64,000 nucleotides of DNA. Origin: Ectopseudomonas composti (GTDB taxonomy: Bacteria; Pseudomonadota; Gammaproteobacteria; Pseudomonadales; Pseudomonadaceae). The stretch spans positions 124,001-188,000 of the forward strand of contig NZ_FOWP01000001.1 of NCBI RefSeq assembly GCF_900115475.1. Direction: 5' to 3'. The notes beneath the pieces were generated by a model. That model made no database searches, was not told the origin of the DNA, and was given only the letters and a program-made list of their open reading frames with translations. Every line of letters starts with the position of its first letter. The first letter of the stretch is position 1. Position numbers and translations under genes: made by a program. Below are positions 22,591 to 33,807 of this stretch, piece after piece.

Positions 22591-24032
22591 CAGGCTCCTG
22601 TGCCGCCAACGGTGATCGCATCGATCTTCAACGTCGGCTGACCGACGCCCACCGGCACCGACTGACCATCCTTGCCGCACGTACCCACACCGCTGTCCAG
22701 CGCCAGGTCATTGCCGACCATGGACACCCGGCTCATGGCCTCCGGACCATTGCCAATCAGTGTCGCGCCTTTGACCGGCGCCGTGATCTTGCCGTCCTCG
22801 ATCAGGTACGCCTCGCTGGTGGAGAACACGAACTTGCCGCTGGTGATATCTACCTGGCCACCACCGAGATTGGCGCAGTAGATGCCCTTCTTCACCGAAC
22901 GAATGATTTCCTCCGGGTCGCTCTCGCCGGCCAGCATGTAGGTGTTGGTCATGCGCGGCATCGGCAGGTGCGCGTAGGATTCACGACGACCGTTACCGGT
23001 GGCGGCTACGCCCATCAGGCGCGCGTTCAGCTTGTCTTGCATGTAGCCCTTGAGCACGCCGTTCTCGATCAGCGTAGTGCACTGGGTCGGCGTGCCTTCG
23101 TCATCGACACTGAGCGAGCCACGACGCCCAGCCAGAGTGCCATCATCGACGATGGTGCAGAGGCTGGAAGCAACCTTCTCACCCACCTTGCCGCTGTAAG
23201 CCGAACTGCCCTTGCGATTGAAATCGCCTTCCAGACCGTGGCCGACCGCCTCGTGCAGCAGGACGCCGGACCAGCCCGCGCCCATTACCACCGGCAGCGT
23301 GCCGGCCGGCGCGGGAATGGCTTCGAGGTTGACCAGCGCCTGGCGCAGGGCCTCACGGGCATAGCCCATGGCGCGGTCTTCCTCCATGAAATAGCGGTAG
23401 TCGGTACGCCCGCCGCCGCCATGCCCACCGCGCTCGCGACGGCCGTTCTGCTCGACGATGACACTGACGTTGAAACGCACCAATGGGCGGATATCGGCGC
23501 TCAGGCTGCCGTCATGCGCCGCCACCAGAATGCGATCCCAGACACCGGCCAGGCTCACGGTGACCTGCTTGATCCGCGGGTCGAGCGCGCGCGTGGCGCG
23601 GTCAATACGCTGCAGCAGCTCGACTTTCTCGGCACGACCCATGACGTCCAGCGGGTTGCCCTCGGCATACAGCTGGGTCACCTGCGGGCTGACGAAAGCC
23701 TGTACACGGCCCTGCTGACCAGCGCGAGAGATCGAACGCGCGGCCTGGGCGGCTTGCGTCAGCGCATCGAGGCTGATCGCGTTGCTGTAGGCGAAACCGG
23801 TTTTCTCGCCAGACTGGGCGCGTACCCCCACACCCTGGTCCAGATTGAAGCTACCTTCCTTGACGATGCCATCCTCCAACACCCAGGTTTCCGAAACCTG
23901 GTTCTGGAAGTAAAGATCGGCTGCATCGATACCTGGCCCTGCGACCTCGCCCAGCACGCTGCTGAGGCTATCGAGCGTCAGGTTACCGGGGGCCAGCAGG
24001 TGCTCGCTGACGGATTGCAACATCGTATTCAT
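22590..24032 (-). CDS. tldD: Metalloprotease TldD
   Basis: Catalytic subunit of the TldD-TldE peptidase. The 480-residue protein carries the family metal motif HEAVGH at 260-265 with a downstream [14 protein letters not shown] region and a C-terminal [10 protein letters not shown] loop. I take ATG 24032 ([13 protein letters not shown]) with GGAG at good spacing; an in-frame GTG at 24038 would overlap the upstream amidase gene by four bases. It is co-directional with the amidase and yhdP. Confidence 0.96.
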   Translation of the reverse strand: MNTMLQSVSEHLLAPGNLTLDSLSSVLGEVAGPGIDAADLYFQNQVSETWVLEDGIVKEGSFNLDQGVGVRAQSGEKTGFAYSNAISLDALTQAAQAARSISRAGQQGRVQAFVSPQVTQLYAEGNPLDVMGRAEKVELLQRIDRATRALDPRIKQVTVSLAGVWDRILVAAHDGSLSADIRPLVRFNVSVIVEQNGRRERGGHGGGGRTDYRYFMEEDRAMGYAREALRQALVNLEAIPAPAGTLPVVMGAGWSGVLLHEAVGHGLEGDFNRKGSSAYSGKVGEKVASSLCTIVDDGTLAGRRGSLSVDDEGTPTQCTTLIENGVLKGYMQDKLNARLMGVAATGNGRRESYAHLPMPRMTNTYMLAGESDPEEIIRSVKKGIYCANLGGGQVDITSGKFVFSTSEAYLIEDGKITAPVKGATLIGNGPEAMSRVSMVGNDLALDSGVGTCGKDGQSVPVGVGQPTLKIDAITVGGTGA

Positions 24033-24034
24033 GA

Positions 24035-24883
24035 TCACTCCACAACGATCGGACGCGGTACATCCGATGAAAAGAATCGGCGGTGCTGCTGCACCGGCAT
24101 GCGCTGGCGAATGCTTGCCTGCTCGGCCGCATCGCGAGAAGCCAGCAACGCGGCTTCACCTTGATCCTGTTCGGTCAGGACATTGCCCCAAGGGTCAATG
24201 ATCGCCGAATGGCCAAAGGTCATGCGCTGCCCTGGATGCTCACCACCCTGCCCGGCCGCCAGCACATAACACTGGGTTTCGATGGCACGGGCGCGCGTCA
24301 GCACCTGCCAGTGCGCGGCGCCAGTGACCGCCGTGAACGCTGCCGGTACGCTGATCAGCTCAGCACCCGCTTCACGTAACGCACCGAACAGCTCGGGGAA
24401 GCGCAAGTCGTAGCACACGCTCAGGCCCAGGCGCCCTACCGGCGTATCCGCTACCACGACACGCTGCCCATGGGCAAAATCGTCGGACTCGCGATAACGG
24501 CCACGGTTGTCAGCCACGTCGACATCGAACAGGTGCAGCTTGTCGTAGCGGGCGGCGCGCTCACCCTGATCGTCGATCAACAGCGAGCAGGCGTGCGACT
24601 TGCCGTCGGCATCATCGTCTGGTGGCAACGGTAGAGTGCCGGCCACTATCCATAAGCTGAGGTCGCGCGCGGCCCTTTTCAACCAAGGCAGGATCGGCCC
24701 TTCGCCCAAGGCTTCAGCACGACCGATGGCAGCCAGATCACGGCGCCCCATGGCCGCGAAGTTCTCCGGTAGCACGGCGAGGCGCGCACCGCCCTGCGCG
24801 GCGCGCTCCAGCAGGCGACGAGCCAGGCGCAGATTGGCTTGCACATCGTCCTGGCTGACCATCTGGATTACAGCGAGATTCAT
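24035..24883 (-). CDS. Carbon-nitrogen hydrolase (nitrilase superfamily, Nit2/YbeM-like)
   Basis: Nitrilase-superfamily amidase. The Glu-Lys-Cys triad is visible: Glu in VLPENFAAM (about 41), Lys in [11 protein letters not shown], and Cys in [13 protein letters not shown]. The HLFDVD and CYDLRFPEL patterns fit the Nit/omega-amidase or deaminated-glutathione amidase branch, but substrate is inference. The 282-residue protein starts at ATG 24883 ([18 protein letters not shown]). It stops two bases before the tldD ATG, and yhdP ends 49 bases upstream, so it belongs to the yhdP-to-tldD run. Confidence 0.92.
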   Translation of the reverse strand: MNLAVIQMVSQDDVQANLRLARRLLERAAQGGARLAVLPENFAAMGRRDLAAIGRAEALGEGPILPWLKRAARDLSLWIVAGTLPLPPDDDADGKSHACSLLIDDQGERAARYDKLHLFDVDVADNRGRYRESDDFAHGQRVVVADTPVGRLGLSVCYDLRFPELFGALREAGAELISVPAAFTAVTGAAHWQVLTRARAIETQCYVLAAGQGGEHPGQRMTFGHSAIIDPWGNVLTEQDQGEAALLASRDAAEQASIRQRMPVQQHRRFFSSDVPRPIVVE

Positions 24884-24932
24884 GGCGACACTCTTTACGG
24901 CTCGGTGTAACAGCCTACGCCAAGACGCGACG

Positions 24933-27900
24933 TCATTGCGGTTTTTCGAAAGGCTTGTCGAAGCTGAGATCCGGATCCTGCAGGGAACCCTTGACGTCGT
25001 ACTGCACGCTGGCGAAGCGGGCGACCTTGTCGCCAAGCAACTTGTCCACCACGAACAACGCCCCACCAATCGCCGGGGCACCGACGATCAACGCCGCCAG
25101 CGGCAGGTTGTTGGTCACCGGCAGGGTCACCAGCAATTTGGCATCGATGCGCTCGTCACGCATGTCCAGATTGCCGTTAAGCTCCAGATTGCTCGAAGGC
25201 CCGGTCAGGGTGATCGGCTCACGGGTGACGAACAGGCCATTGGTGGCCTGCAGGTTGCCTTTGACCCGGTCATAACTCAGGCCCTTGCCGAGCAGGTCGG
25301 AGAAGTCCAGACGCAGGCGGCGGCCGATGGAGTTGAAGTTGAGCAGACCAAATACGCGCAGTGCCTGGGCCGAGCCCTGCACCTCGACGAACTGACCTTT
25401 GCGCAGCGAGGGGTCGAGATTGCCGGAGAAACGCTTGAGCGAGAACCAAGCAGGCGAGCCGGGCCAGTTGCCATCGGCATCCACCCGGAAACTTTCACTG
25501 GTGACGCTGGGGGCGAAATCCCAGGCCTTGAGAATATCGCTGAGGTCCTTGCCCTGCAGGCGTCCCTTGTACCAGCTGCGCGTATTGCCTGGCGTGCCTC
25601 GCCAACCAGCACTACCGCCGATCTTCAACCCTTGAAGATCGAGGTCGAGCTCATCGAAGCGCACACCCTGCGCCTCCGGACGTACCTTGAGCGACCAACT
25701 GCCCAGTACCTTGTCACCGCGCTGTACGCGCTCGATGCGGATATCCAGCGCCGGAATCTTGCGCGGGTCGACATCGGCCAGCGGATCTGGCGCATCCGCG
25801 TCCTTCACCGCATCAGGATCCGCTGCCGGCAAACGCACATGCTGCAGCTCGATGCGAATCGGTACACCGTCGGCATCGGCCAGCAGCACACGCCCAGCAG
25901 CCAACTCACTGTCGAGCTGCAAGGCCCACGCCTGACCTTCACGCGCCAGGCCAAGCGTCAGTTGCTCGACTTCCTGGCCGAAACCGCGAAAGCGTCCGAT
26001 ATCCAGGCGTGCACTTCTGAACAAGCGCTGGCTGTCTGCGTCCACCTTGACCGGATGATTCGTGCCGAGCTGCTGCCAGGCGTCCAGGTCCAGCTCGTCC
26101 AGGCGTCCACGCACACGCAGCCCCTGACCAGGCGGCAAACCTGCCGCGCCCCCACCAAGCACCACTTCGCCGCGGCCGTCTGCCAACGCGCCCGGAGGTG
26201 CAGCCAGACTCAAGCTGGCCAGATCAGCGTAATCCGCCCAATAACGGCGCTCACGCCCGGCAAGGGTCATGCGCCAGCTGGCGTCACGCTCCTGATCCGC
26301 CGCCTTGCCAAAGGGGGCCGGTAGATCGACTGCCACACCGCGCAAGTTGGAGTCGACGCGCAGCTTGCTGTCATCGCCATCCAGGGTCAGCCGCAGGCGA
26401 TAAGGCAGCAGGCCGCTGACGGGAAGCTTCTGCGGGCCACCCAGCCACTGGCTGAGGGTATCGACCTGGACCTGTCCGCGCAGGTCGAACAACGTACGCG
26501 CTTGCCCGCGCGCGCCCTCGGCGCTGATCTTGCCGCGCACCTGGCGGCCGAAAACTTCGGCGCGAACGTCTGGCGCGCTCAATCCGGCCGCACTGTCGAA
26601 ACGAAACGCGCCCTGCACCTTGCTCAACTGCAGATCGGGATTGCCCAGTTTGAGCCTGGCGCCCTCGGTGGCGAAATCCACCACCACGCCGGGTTTCTCT
26701 CCTTTGTGCAGCGGAATATCCAGCTGCAGTCGTCCGGCCAGAGGCCCTTCACCCTGCCAGCCTTCGAAGATGTCCGCCGTTCCCAGCGGGGCCTCCTGCA
26801 ACAGCTTGATGGCATCGCTCAGGCTGCTCTGCACCTTGCCGTCGAGTTGCAGGCGTGGTGGTTTGCCGTCGTGCAACAGCGGGATATTGGCCACGACATC
26901 ACTGACCTGGCTGTCCTGCAAGCGCCCGCTCTGCAGGCGCACGCGTACCGCGTCGTCTTCGATCAGCACCTCACCCACACCCTCACGCAGCGAAGGCCAG
27001 CCTGGCTGGAAGGCCATCTCGGCGTCCTTGACCTTGAAGAACAGGCTGAGGCTGCGTGCACCCAACGGTGCGCCTTTGTGCAGCGAGCCCTGGTACTGGA
27101 AGTAGCCCTCCTCGACGTGACCCGCACGGATCGCCGTCTTCAGCCAATGATCGAGCTCGGCGCTCATGCCGGGCGCGCGGCTCGGCAGATACTTCTCGGT
27201 AAAGGACGCATCGCCATCGCGCATGCCGACGCGCAGGTCCATGTAGTCCTCAGCCTCGGGATCGCGCAGCAGGCGGATCAGCATGTCACCGGCGACCTGT
27301 CCCTCCTCGCCATCGACACGCATGTAGGGGCTGTACAGGGTCAGGCCGGTTTCGCTCCAGTCCCAGCTCAAGCGCGCCTGAGCATGGCGGTAGCGCCAGG
27401 GTTTGGGGAACAGCTGATCCAGATGCAGGGCAAAGTTTTCGCTGTTCAGGCGCAACTCGCCCTGGAACATATTGCCCGATGCGCTGCCACTGACGTTCTC
27501 GGCAGCCGGTGCACCGTGATAGGCCTGGATGCCCACCTTGTCCAGATTGACGGCAAACTGCAGGCGGTCGGCGCCTGCATGCTGCGGGTAGTAATCAAGC
27601 AACAGGTTGTTGACCGCACCAACCGGAGCCAGCGCGGCCAGAACCTCGCGGACACTGTCGGGCATCGGCACCAGCGCCTGCACCAGCGGCGCCCAGGCTG
27701 CAAGATCGAGGCGGTCGGCAGTCAGTGCCCAGCGCTCGTCAGCCTCGCCCACATCTTTCTGTTTCAGATTCAGATGCAGTTCGCCGATGCGCTGCTCAGC
27801 ATGGGTCAGAGCCAGGGAGTCGATCTGCGCCCGCACGCCCTGCTCATCCCGAGCGAAGAAGGCGTTGAAGGCCAGGTCCTTGAGGGTCACGGCCTTGAGC

Positions 27901-28754
27901 TTGGCCTGCCCGCCCACCAGCTCGGGGGCATGCAGGCGCAAGGCGCCCTTGTCCAGGGCCAGGCCATGGCCTTCCAACCAAAGCTCTCCGCCGGCCTTCA
28001 GGTGCTGTACCTGCCAATCACCGAGCAGCGATTTTGGCAGCCAGGCCGCCCAGTCGCTCTGCGGCAGGCTCAGATAGAGCTCGGACTGCGCCTCGCGCCA
28101 GGTCTTGGGCTGCATGCGTGTGCGCAGGCGCAGCGCGACCGGCTGCCCATCAGGCAGTAGCAGACGACCATCGAGGCGTTGACTGTTGCTGCCATAACTC
28201 AGGCTCAGGTTGACGTAACTGAGCAGCAGTGGCTGTTGATCGTACGGCTGCACGACCACGCGGCTATCGAGCAGGCTGATGTGGTGCACCATCTGCAGTT
28301 GTTCCAGCAGACGCTCGACGTCCAGCTCGGGGCCGCTACGCTTTGGCACACCCTGCAACTGCCAGCCACCCTCGGCGTTCTGCTGCAGGTTCAATTGCAG
28401 GCCGTCGAATTGCAGGTGGGCGACGCGCGGCTGGCGTGCCAGCAGACTCCCGCCGACATCCGGCACCAACTGCACGCGTTCCAGGCTAAGGCCGTCATCC
28501 TCGTTGCCCAGGCTCACATCATGCGCAACCAACACCGGGGCGAAACCCTGCCATCGCCCTTCGAGGCGACCGATGCGCACAGGCACACCCAGTTGCGCGG
28601 AGGCACGGTCCTCCAGCTCCAGCCGATACTCAGCCACCAGCGGCACCAGCTCACGGCCCAGGCTGACATACAGCGCCGCCAGCACCAGCAAAGCAGCGCA
28701 AAGCCCCAGCCCCCAGCGCAACAACGCCGAGAACAGGCGCGCCAGGACATTCAC
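24933..28754 (-). CDS. yhdP: AsmA-like envelope protein YhdP
   Basis: Very large (1273 residues) inner-membrane-anchored periplasmic protein of the YhdP/TIGR02099 family; in E. coli, YhdP, TamB and YdbH are redundant factors for phospholipid transport to the outer membrane, thought to form a hydrophobic groove bridge. One N-terminal membrane helix (about 13-30) is followed by a long repetitive beta-rich region (DUF3971) and an AsmA-like C-terminal part. The start is GTG 28754 with a poor Shine-Dalgarno, 17 bases after rng. The length matches the family. Confidence 0.94.
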   Translation of the reverse strand: MNVLARLFSALLRWGLGLCAALLVLAALYVSLGRELVPLVAEYRLELEDRASAQLGVPVRIGRLEGRWQGFAPVLVAHDVSLGNEDDGLSLERVQLVPDVGGSLLARQPRVAHLQFDGLQLNLQQNAEGGWQLQGVPKRSGPELDVERLLEQLQMVHHISLLDSRVVVQPYDQQPLLLSYVNLSLSYGSNSQRLDGRLLLPDGQPVALRLRTRMQPKTWREAQSELYLSLPQSDWAAWLPKSLLGDWQVQHLKAGGELWLEGHGLALDKGALRLHAPELVGGQAKLKAVTLKDLAFNAFFARDEQGVRAQIDSLALTHAEQRIGELHLNLKQKDVGEADERWALTADRLDLAAWAPLVQALVPMPDSVREVLAALAPVGAVNNLLLDYYPQHAGADRLQFAVNLDKVGIQAYHGAPAAENVSGSASGNMFQGELRLNSENFALHLDQLFPKPWRYRHAQARLSWDWSETGLTLYSPYMRVDGEEGQVAGDMLIRLLRDPEAEDYMDLRVGMRDGDASFTEKYLPSRAPGMSAELDHWLKTAIRAGHVEEGYFQYQGSLHKGAPLGARSLSLFFKVKDAEMAFQPGWPSLREGVGEVLIEDDAVRVRLQSGRLQDSQVSDVVANIPLLHDGKPPRLQLDGKVQSSLSDAIKLLQEAPLGTADIFEGWQGEGPLAGRLQLDIPLHKGEKPGVVVDFATEGARLKLGNPDLQLSKVQGAFRFDSAAGLSAPDVRAEVFGRQVRGKISAEGARGQARTLFDLRGQVQVDTLSQWLGGPQKLPVSGLLPYRLRLTLDGDDSKLRVDSNLRGVAVDLPAPFGKAADQERDASWRMTLAGRERRYWADYADLASLSLAAPPGALADGRGEVVLGGGAAGLPPGQGLRVRGRLDELDLDAWQQLGTNHPVKVDADSQRLFRSARLDIGRFRGFGQEVEQLTLGLAREGQAWALQLDSELAAGRVLLADADGVPIRIELQHVRLPAADPDAVKDADAPDPLADVDPRKIPALDIRIERVQRGDKVLGSWSLKVRPEAQGVRFDELDLDLQGLKIGGSAGWRGTPGNTRSWYKGRLQGKDLSDILKAWDFAPSVTSESFRVDADGNWPGSPAWFSLKRFSGNLDPSLRKGQFVEVQGSAQALRVFGLLNFNSIGRRLRLDFSDLLGKGLSYDRVKGNLQATNGLFVTREPITLTGPSSNLELNGNLDMRDERIDAKLLVTLPVTNNLPLAALIVGAPAIGGALFVVDKLLGDKVARFASVQYDVKGSLQDPDLSFDKPFEKPQ

Positions 28755-28771
28755 TTCCGTGCTGACCGTGC

Positions 28772-30229
28772 TCAGAGCAGCACCACGTCGTACTGTTCCT
28801 GGGAATACATGGTTTCCACCTGAAACTTGATGGTACGTCCGATGAAGGCTTCCAGATCAGCGACGTTGCCCGACTCTTCATCGAGCAGCCGGTCGACCAC
28901 CTTCTGGTTGGCCAGCACGCGATAGCTTTCGGCCTGGTAGGCGCGGGCCTCACGCAGAATTTCGCGGAAGATCTCGTAGCAGATGGTTTCCGGCGTCTTC
29001 AACTTGCCGCGCCCCTGGCAGGCACTGCAGGGTTCGCAGAGGATCTGCTCGAGGCTTTCGCGCGTGCGCTTGCGGGTCATCTGCACCAGGCCGAGCTCGG
29101 TGATACCGATGATGTTGGTCTTGGCATGGTCACGCTCGAGCTGTTTCTCCAGGGTGCGTAGCACCTGGCGCTGGTGCTCTTCGTCTTCCATGTCGATGAA
29201 GTCGATGATGATGATGCCGCCCAGGTTGCGCAGACGCAGCTGGCGGGCGATGGCCGTGGCCGCCTCGAGATTGGTCTTGAAGATGGTCTCTTCGAGGGTA
29301 CGATGACCGACGAAGGCACCGGTATTGACGTCGATGGTGCTCATCGCCTCGGCCGGATCGACCACCAAGTAGCCACCGGACTTGAGCGGCACCTTGCGCT
29401 CCAGGGCACGCTGGATTTCGTCTTCGACACCGTACAGGTCGAAGATCGGCCGTTCGCCCGGGTAATGTTCCAGACGGTCGGCAATCTCCGGCATCAATTC
29501 GGCGACGAACTGGGTGATTTTCTGGAAGGTTTCCCGTGAGTCCACGCGAATCTTCTCTGTCCGCAAGCTGACCAGGTCACGCAAGGTACGCAGTGCCAGG
29601 GACAGGTCCTCGTAGATCACCGTCGGTGCCTTGGCATTCTGGATCTGCGCGCCGATCTGATCCCACAGGCGGCGCAGGTAGCGGATATCGATCAGGATTT
29701 CGTCGGCACCAGCACCCTCGGCCGCCGTGCGCAGGATGAAGCCGCCCGCCTCCTCGATGCCCTCGGTAGCGACGCAATCGGCGACCACCTGCTTGAGGCG
29801 TTCACGCTCGGCCTCGTCTTCGATCTTCAGGGAAATACCGACGTGGCTGGTGCGCGGCATGTACACCAGGTAACGCGAAGGGATGGACAACTGCGTGGTC
29901 AGGCGCGCGCCCTTGCTGCCGATGGGGTCCTTGGTGACCTGCACCACCAGGCTCTGTCCTTCATGCACCAAGGCGCTGATCGGCTCGACCGCAGCGCCCT
30001 CGCGACTGGAGATTTCCGAAGCATGGATGAAAGCTGCGCGCTCCAGTCCGATATCGACGAACGCCGCCTGCATGCCTGGCAGTACACGTACCACCTTGCC
30101 TTTGTAAATGTTGCCGACGATGCCGCGCTTCTGCGTGCGCTCGACATGCACTTCCTGCAGCACGCCGTTTTCCACCACCGCCACACGCGATTCCATCGGC
30201 GTGATATTGATCAGAATCTCTTCGCTCAT
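28772..30229 (-). CDS. rng: Ribonuclease G
   Basis: Endoribonuclease of the RNase E/G family that matures the 5' end of 16S rRNA and degrades some mRNAs. The 485-residue protein has an N-terminal S1 domain (about 38-120), catalytic aspartates D300 (MSTIDVNTGAF) and D343 (IIIDFIDM) with D346, and the zinc-link cysteines CEPCSAC at 398-404. ATG 30229 (MSEEILINITPMESRV) is used; an upstream in-frame extension to 30271 runs towards the maf stop. It sits between maf and yhdP downstream of mreBCD, a classic gammaproteobacterial order. Confidence 0.96.
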   Translation of the reverse strand: MSEEILINITPMESRVAVVENGVLQEVHVERTQKRGIVGNIYKGKVVRVLPGMQAAFVDIGLERAAFIHASEISSREGAAVEPISALVHEGQSLVVQVTKDPIGSKGARLTTQLSIPSRYLVYMPRTSHVGISLKIEDEAERERLKQVVADCVATEGIEEAGGFILRTAAEGAGADEILIDIRYLRRLWDQIGAQIQNAKAPTVIYEDLSLALRTLRDLVSLRTEKIRVDSRETFQKITQFVAELMPEIADRLEHYPGERPIFDLYGVEDEIQRALERKVPLKSGGYLVVDPAEAMSTIDVNTGAFVGHRTLEETIFKTNLEAATAIARQLRLRNLGGIIIIDFIDMEDEEHQRQVLRTLEKQLERDHAKTNIIGITELGLVQMTRKRTRESLEQILCEPCSACQGRGKLKTPETICYEIFREILREARAYQAESYRVLANQKVVDRLLDEESGNVADLEAFIGRTIKFQVETMYSQEQYDVVLL

Positions 30230-30277
30230 GCATCCGTCCTGATGGATTCGCTGCCCGCCATCGGCGGCCATTTCAAT

Positions 30278-30874
30278 TTATTGCGCGGCGCTGGCCTGCC
30301 AGCAGGCAATGCCAAAGTCACCCAGCATCTGCGCCGTTTCGCACAGGGGCAGGCCGACCACGGCTGAATAGCTGCCCTCGATACGACTGACGAAAATCGC
30401 CGCCAGCCCCTGAATACCATAACCGCCTGCCTTGTCGCAGGGTTCTCCGCTGGCCCAGTAGGCGCAAGTCTCCGCCTCGCTCAGGTGACGGAAGGTCACA
30501 TCGCTGCACACCACCCGCGCAGCCTCGGCTTGCAGACTGACCAGCGCCACGGCCGTCATCACCTGATGACTACGACCGGAAAGACCAGCCAGCATGCGAC
30601 GAAAGTCCTCGAAATCGAGCGGTTTGCCGAGAATCTGGCCATCGAGCACCACAGCGGTATCGGCGCCCAGCACCACGGCATCCGTACTGTTCGACAATGC
30701 CGCCAGCCCGGCGTGCGCCTTGCCGCGCGCCAGACGCTCTACATAGGCTGCCGGCTGCTCGCCTGGCAATGGCGTTTCGTCTATCGAGGCGATTTGCGTG
30801 ACGCAGGGCACAGCGATCTGGGCCAGGAGTTCACGGCGACGAGGCGAAGCGGAGGCCAGGAAAAGCGTGGCCAT
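30278..30874 (-). CDS. maf: Maf-family nucleotide pyrophosphatase (YhdE type)
   Basis: House-cleaning nucleoside triphosphate pyrophosphatase; the YhdE branch acts on dTTP, UTP and related or modified nucleotides. The 198-residue protein has the Maf signature [10 protein letters not shown] (8-17), the [10 protein letters not shown] block near 70-80 and [12 protein letters not shown] near the C-terminus. It follows mreD by 51 bases and precedes rng by 48. Confidence 0.95.
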   Translation of the reverse strand: MATLFLASASPRRRELLAQIAVPCVTQIASIDETPLPGEQPAAYVERLARGKAHAGLAALSNSTDAVVLGADTAVVLDGQILGKPLDFEDFRRMLAGLSGRSHQVMTAVALVSLQAEAARVVCSDVTFRHLSEAETCAYWASGEPCDKAGGYGIQGLAAIFVSRIEGSYSAVVGLPLCETAQMLGDFGIACWQASAAQ

Positions 30875-30925
30875 GAGAACTCTCCCTATCGGACGAACTC
30901 GACCAGGCTTGGAGCGTGGCCGTTC

Positions 30926-31414
30926 TCAGTTGACGTTGAGGCGACGGTGAAGCGCGCGCAAGAAGGTGCAGATCCACGGCCAGAGCAAGGCGCTGACCAA
31001 GGCCGGCAAGACAAAAGCCAGGGTGGGCGGACGGCTGCCGGTCAGCGCATTGAGCCACAGCTGCACCAACTGAGCCAGGCCGAACACCACCATCAACACC
31101 ATGCTCTGCTGCCACATGGGGAACATGCGCAGGCGCTGGTGCAGACTCAATACCAGGAAAGTGATCAAGGTGAGGATCAGGGCATTCTGCCCAAGCAGCG
31201 TGCCGAACAGGACATCCTGCGCCAAGCCGAGTATCCAGGCGGTGGTCATGCCGACGCGATGCGGCAGGGCCAGCACCCAGTAGGTGAGGATCAAGGCAAC
31301 CCATAGCGGCCGGCCGATCTGCATGAATTCAGGTAGCGGCGAAACGCTGAGCAGCAGGCCGAGCGCCAGGCTCAACCAGATCACCCAGCCGTTACGAGGC
31401 TGTACGCCAACCAT
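30926..31414 (-). CDS. mreD: Rod shape-determining protein MreD
   Basis: Integral membrane component of the Rod elongasome that with MreB, MreC, RodA and PBP2 maintains rod shape. The 162-residue protein has about five hydrophobic helices and the family stretch GLAQDVLFGTLLGQNALILTL (key residues G-L-x-D-V-L-G-x-x-L-G-x-N-A-L). It overlaps the mreC stop by one base. Length is normal. Confidence 0.94.
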   Translation of the reverse strand: MVGVQPRNGWVIWLSLALGLLLSVSPLPEFMQIGRPLWVALILTYWVLALPHRVGMTTAWILGLAQDVLFGTLLGQNALILTLITFLVLSLHQRLRMFPMWQQSMVLMVVFGLAQLVQLWLNALTGSRPPTLAFVLPALVSALLWPWICTFLRALHRRLNVN

Positions 31415-32400
31415 CAGTTCGTCTCCTGGGCGGGGGCGTCTGCGGCCGGCACTTGATTCTGCGTCGGCGGCTGCTCGCCATTCGCACGCGCCTGCTCGGC
31501 TTCGCGGTCAGCGGCTTCCTGGGCCTCGGCAGAATCGTTGGCGCGCTGCTCGGGCGTGCGCCGGTCGGAAAACACCAGCAGCAGGTAACGGCTGCGATTG
31601 AGCGCGGCAGTAGGCACGGCACGGACGATGGCGAAGGGCTGGCCGGAGTCGTGAATCACTTCCTTGACCGTGGCCACCGGGTAGCCGGCCGGAAAGCGCT
31701 GGCCCATGCCGGAGCTGACCAGCAGATCGCCTTCCTTGATATCAGCGGTATCGGCGACGTGGCGCAGCTCCAGACGCTCCGGATTGCCGGTACCGACGGC
31801 AATGGCGCGCAGGCCGTTACGGTTGACCTGCACCGGAATGCTGTGGGTGTTGTCGGTGAGCAGCAGCACACGCGAGGTGTAGGGCATGATCTCGACCACT
31901 TGGCCCATCAGGCCGCGCGCATCGAGCACCGGCTGACCGAGGAATACGCCATCCTTCTCGCCCTTGTCGATCAGGATGCGGTGGGTATAGGGGTTGGGAT
32001 CAACACCGATCAGCTCACTGACCAGTACTTCATCGTCCACCAGCGCGGCGGAGTTGAGCAGTTCGCGCAAACGCACGTTCTGCTCGGTCAGCGCTGCCAG
32101 TTTCTGCAGGCGACGCTGCAACAGCAGGGCTTCGGCCTTGAGCTTCTCGTTCTCGGCCATCAGCTCGTTGCGCGAAGAAATCTGCTGGGTCGCACCGTCC
32201 CAGGCACGCACAGGCACATCAGCCAGCCAATAGAAGGGCGTGAGCACCAGCCCCATCTGACTGCGCATCGGCTTGAGCGTCTCGAAGCGGGCGTCGACCA
32301 CCATCAGCACCACCGACAACACGGCGAATACCAGCAGACGAATGCCCAGCGAGGGACCTTTGGCGAAGAGCGGCTTAATGGTCTGCTCCTCGTGCGCCAC
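31414..32400 (-). CDS. mreC: Rod shape-determining protein MreC (start codon uncertain)
   Basis: Bitopic elongasome protein linking cytoplasmic MreB to periplasmic cell-wall enzymes. It has an N-terminal membrane helix (about 19-37 from the GTG), a coiled coil (about 67-110), a periplasmic beta-barrel pair, and a Pro/Gln/Ala-rich tail. The only standard start in this frame is GTG 32400 (328 residues), which lacks a visible Shine-Dalgarno. Seven codons downstream, an ATT at 32379 follows a strong GAGGAG with 6-base spacing and yields a protein beginning -KPLFAKGPSLGIRLL, which matches the normal MreC N-terminus (E. coli begins MKPIFSRGPSL, from memory). The true start may therefore be ATT. Confidence 0.93.
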   Translation of the reverse strand: MAHEEQTIKPLFAKGPSLGIRLLVFAVLSVVLMVVDARFETLKPMRSQMGLVLTPFYWLADVPVRAWDGATQQISSRNELMAENEKLKAEALLLQRRLQKLAALTEQNVRLRELLNSAALVDDEVLVSELIGVDPNPYTHRILIDKGEKDGVFLGQPVLDARGLMGQVVEIMPYTSRVLLLTDNTHSIPVQVNRNGLRAIAVGTGNPERLELRHVADTADIKEGDLLVSSGMGQRFPAGYPVATVKEVIHDSGQPFAIVRAVPTAALNRSRYLLLVFSDRRTPEQRANDSAEAQEAADREAEQARANGEQPPTQNQVPAADAPAQETN

Positions 32401-32487
32401 ATGGGCAAAAAGCGCGCGAATTCATGCGAAAGGCTAACCGGTAAGGCGAAGGTTGGGCCGAGTGTACTGCAATGCTCGAATATGCGC

Positions 32488-32507
32488 GTGCCGCCCGGAG
32501 GCGGCAC
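32488..32507. repeat. Hairpin in the mreB-mreC gap
   Basis: GTGCCGCC and GGCGGCAC form a perfect 8-bp stem with a 4-base loop in the 130-base space between mreB and mreC. No T-tract follows on either strand. It may lower mreCD expression relative to mreB or protect the mreB 3' end; this is inference. Confidence 0.55.
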
Positions 32508-32530
32508 GGCATCACACAGGTTAGACAGGC

Positions 32531-33580
<1,050 letters not shown>

Positions 33581-33639
33581 CTAGGCAACGCGTGGGTGAA
33601 GGCCAGGCGCGGAAAACGCGCAGGTAAAAAGTGCGGCAA

Positions 33640-33668
33640 ACTCTAACAACGGCAGGGATTTTGAGCAA
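33640..33668 (-). promoter_or_regulatory. Candidate promoter for mreBCD
   Basis: On the minus strand TTGCTC (plus 33663-33668) and TAGAGT (plus 33640-33645) are 17 bases apart, about 72 bases upstream of the mreB ATG. Each hexamer matches consensus at 4 positions. Tentative. Confidence 0.35.
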
Positions 33669-33807
33669 GGCGGCAATATGGTAGATTGCCTGTTTTTCCG
33701 GGCCTTGTGGCTGCACATCGCGGCCTTTGACCGCTGGCTCGCGACATCCGTTCCCTGCAGCCGCTCACCGATGCCCGCTCTGTCACACTTCCACTGGAGA
33801 ACCCCCG

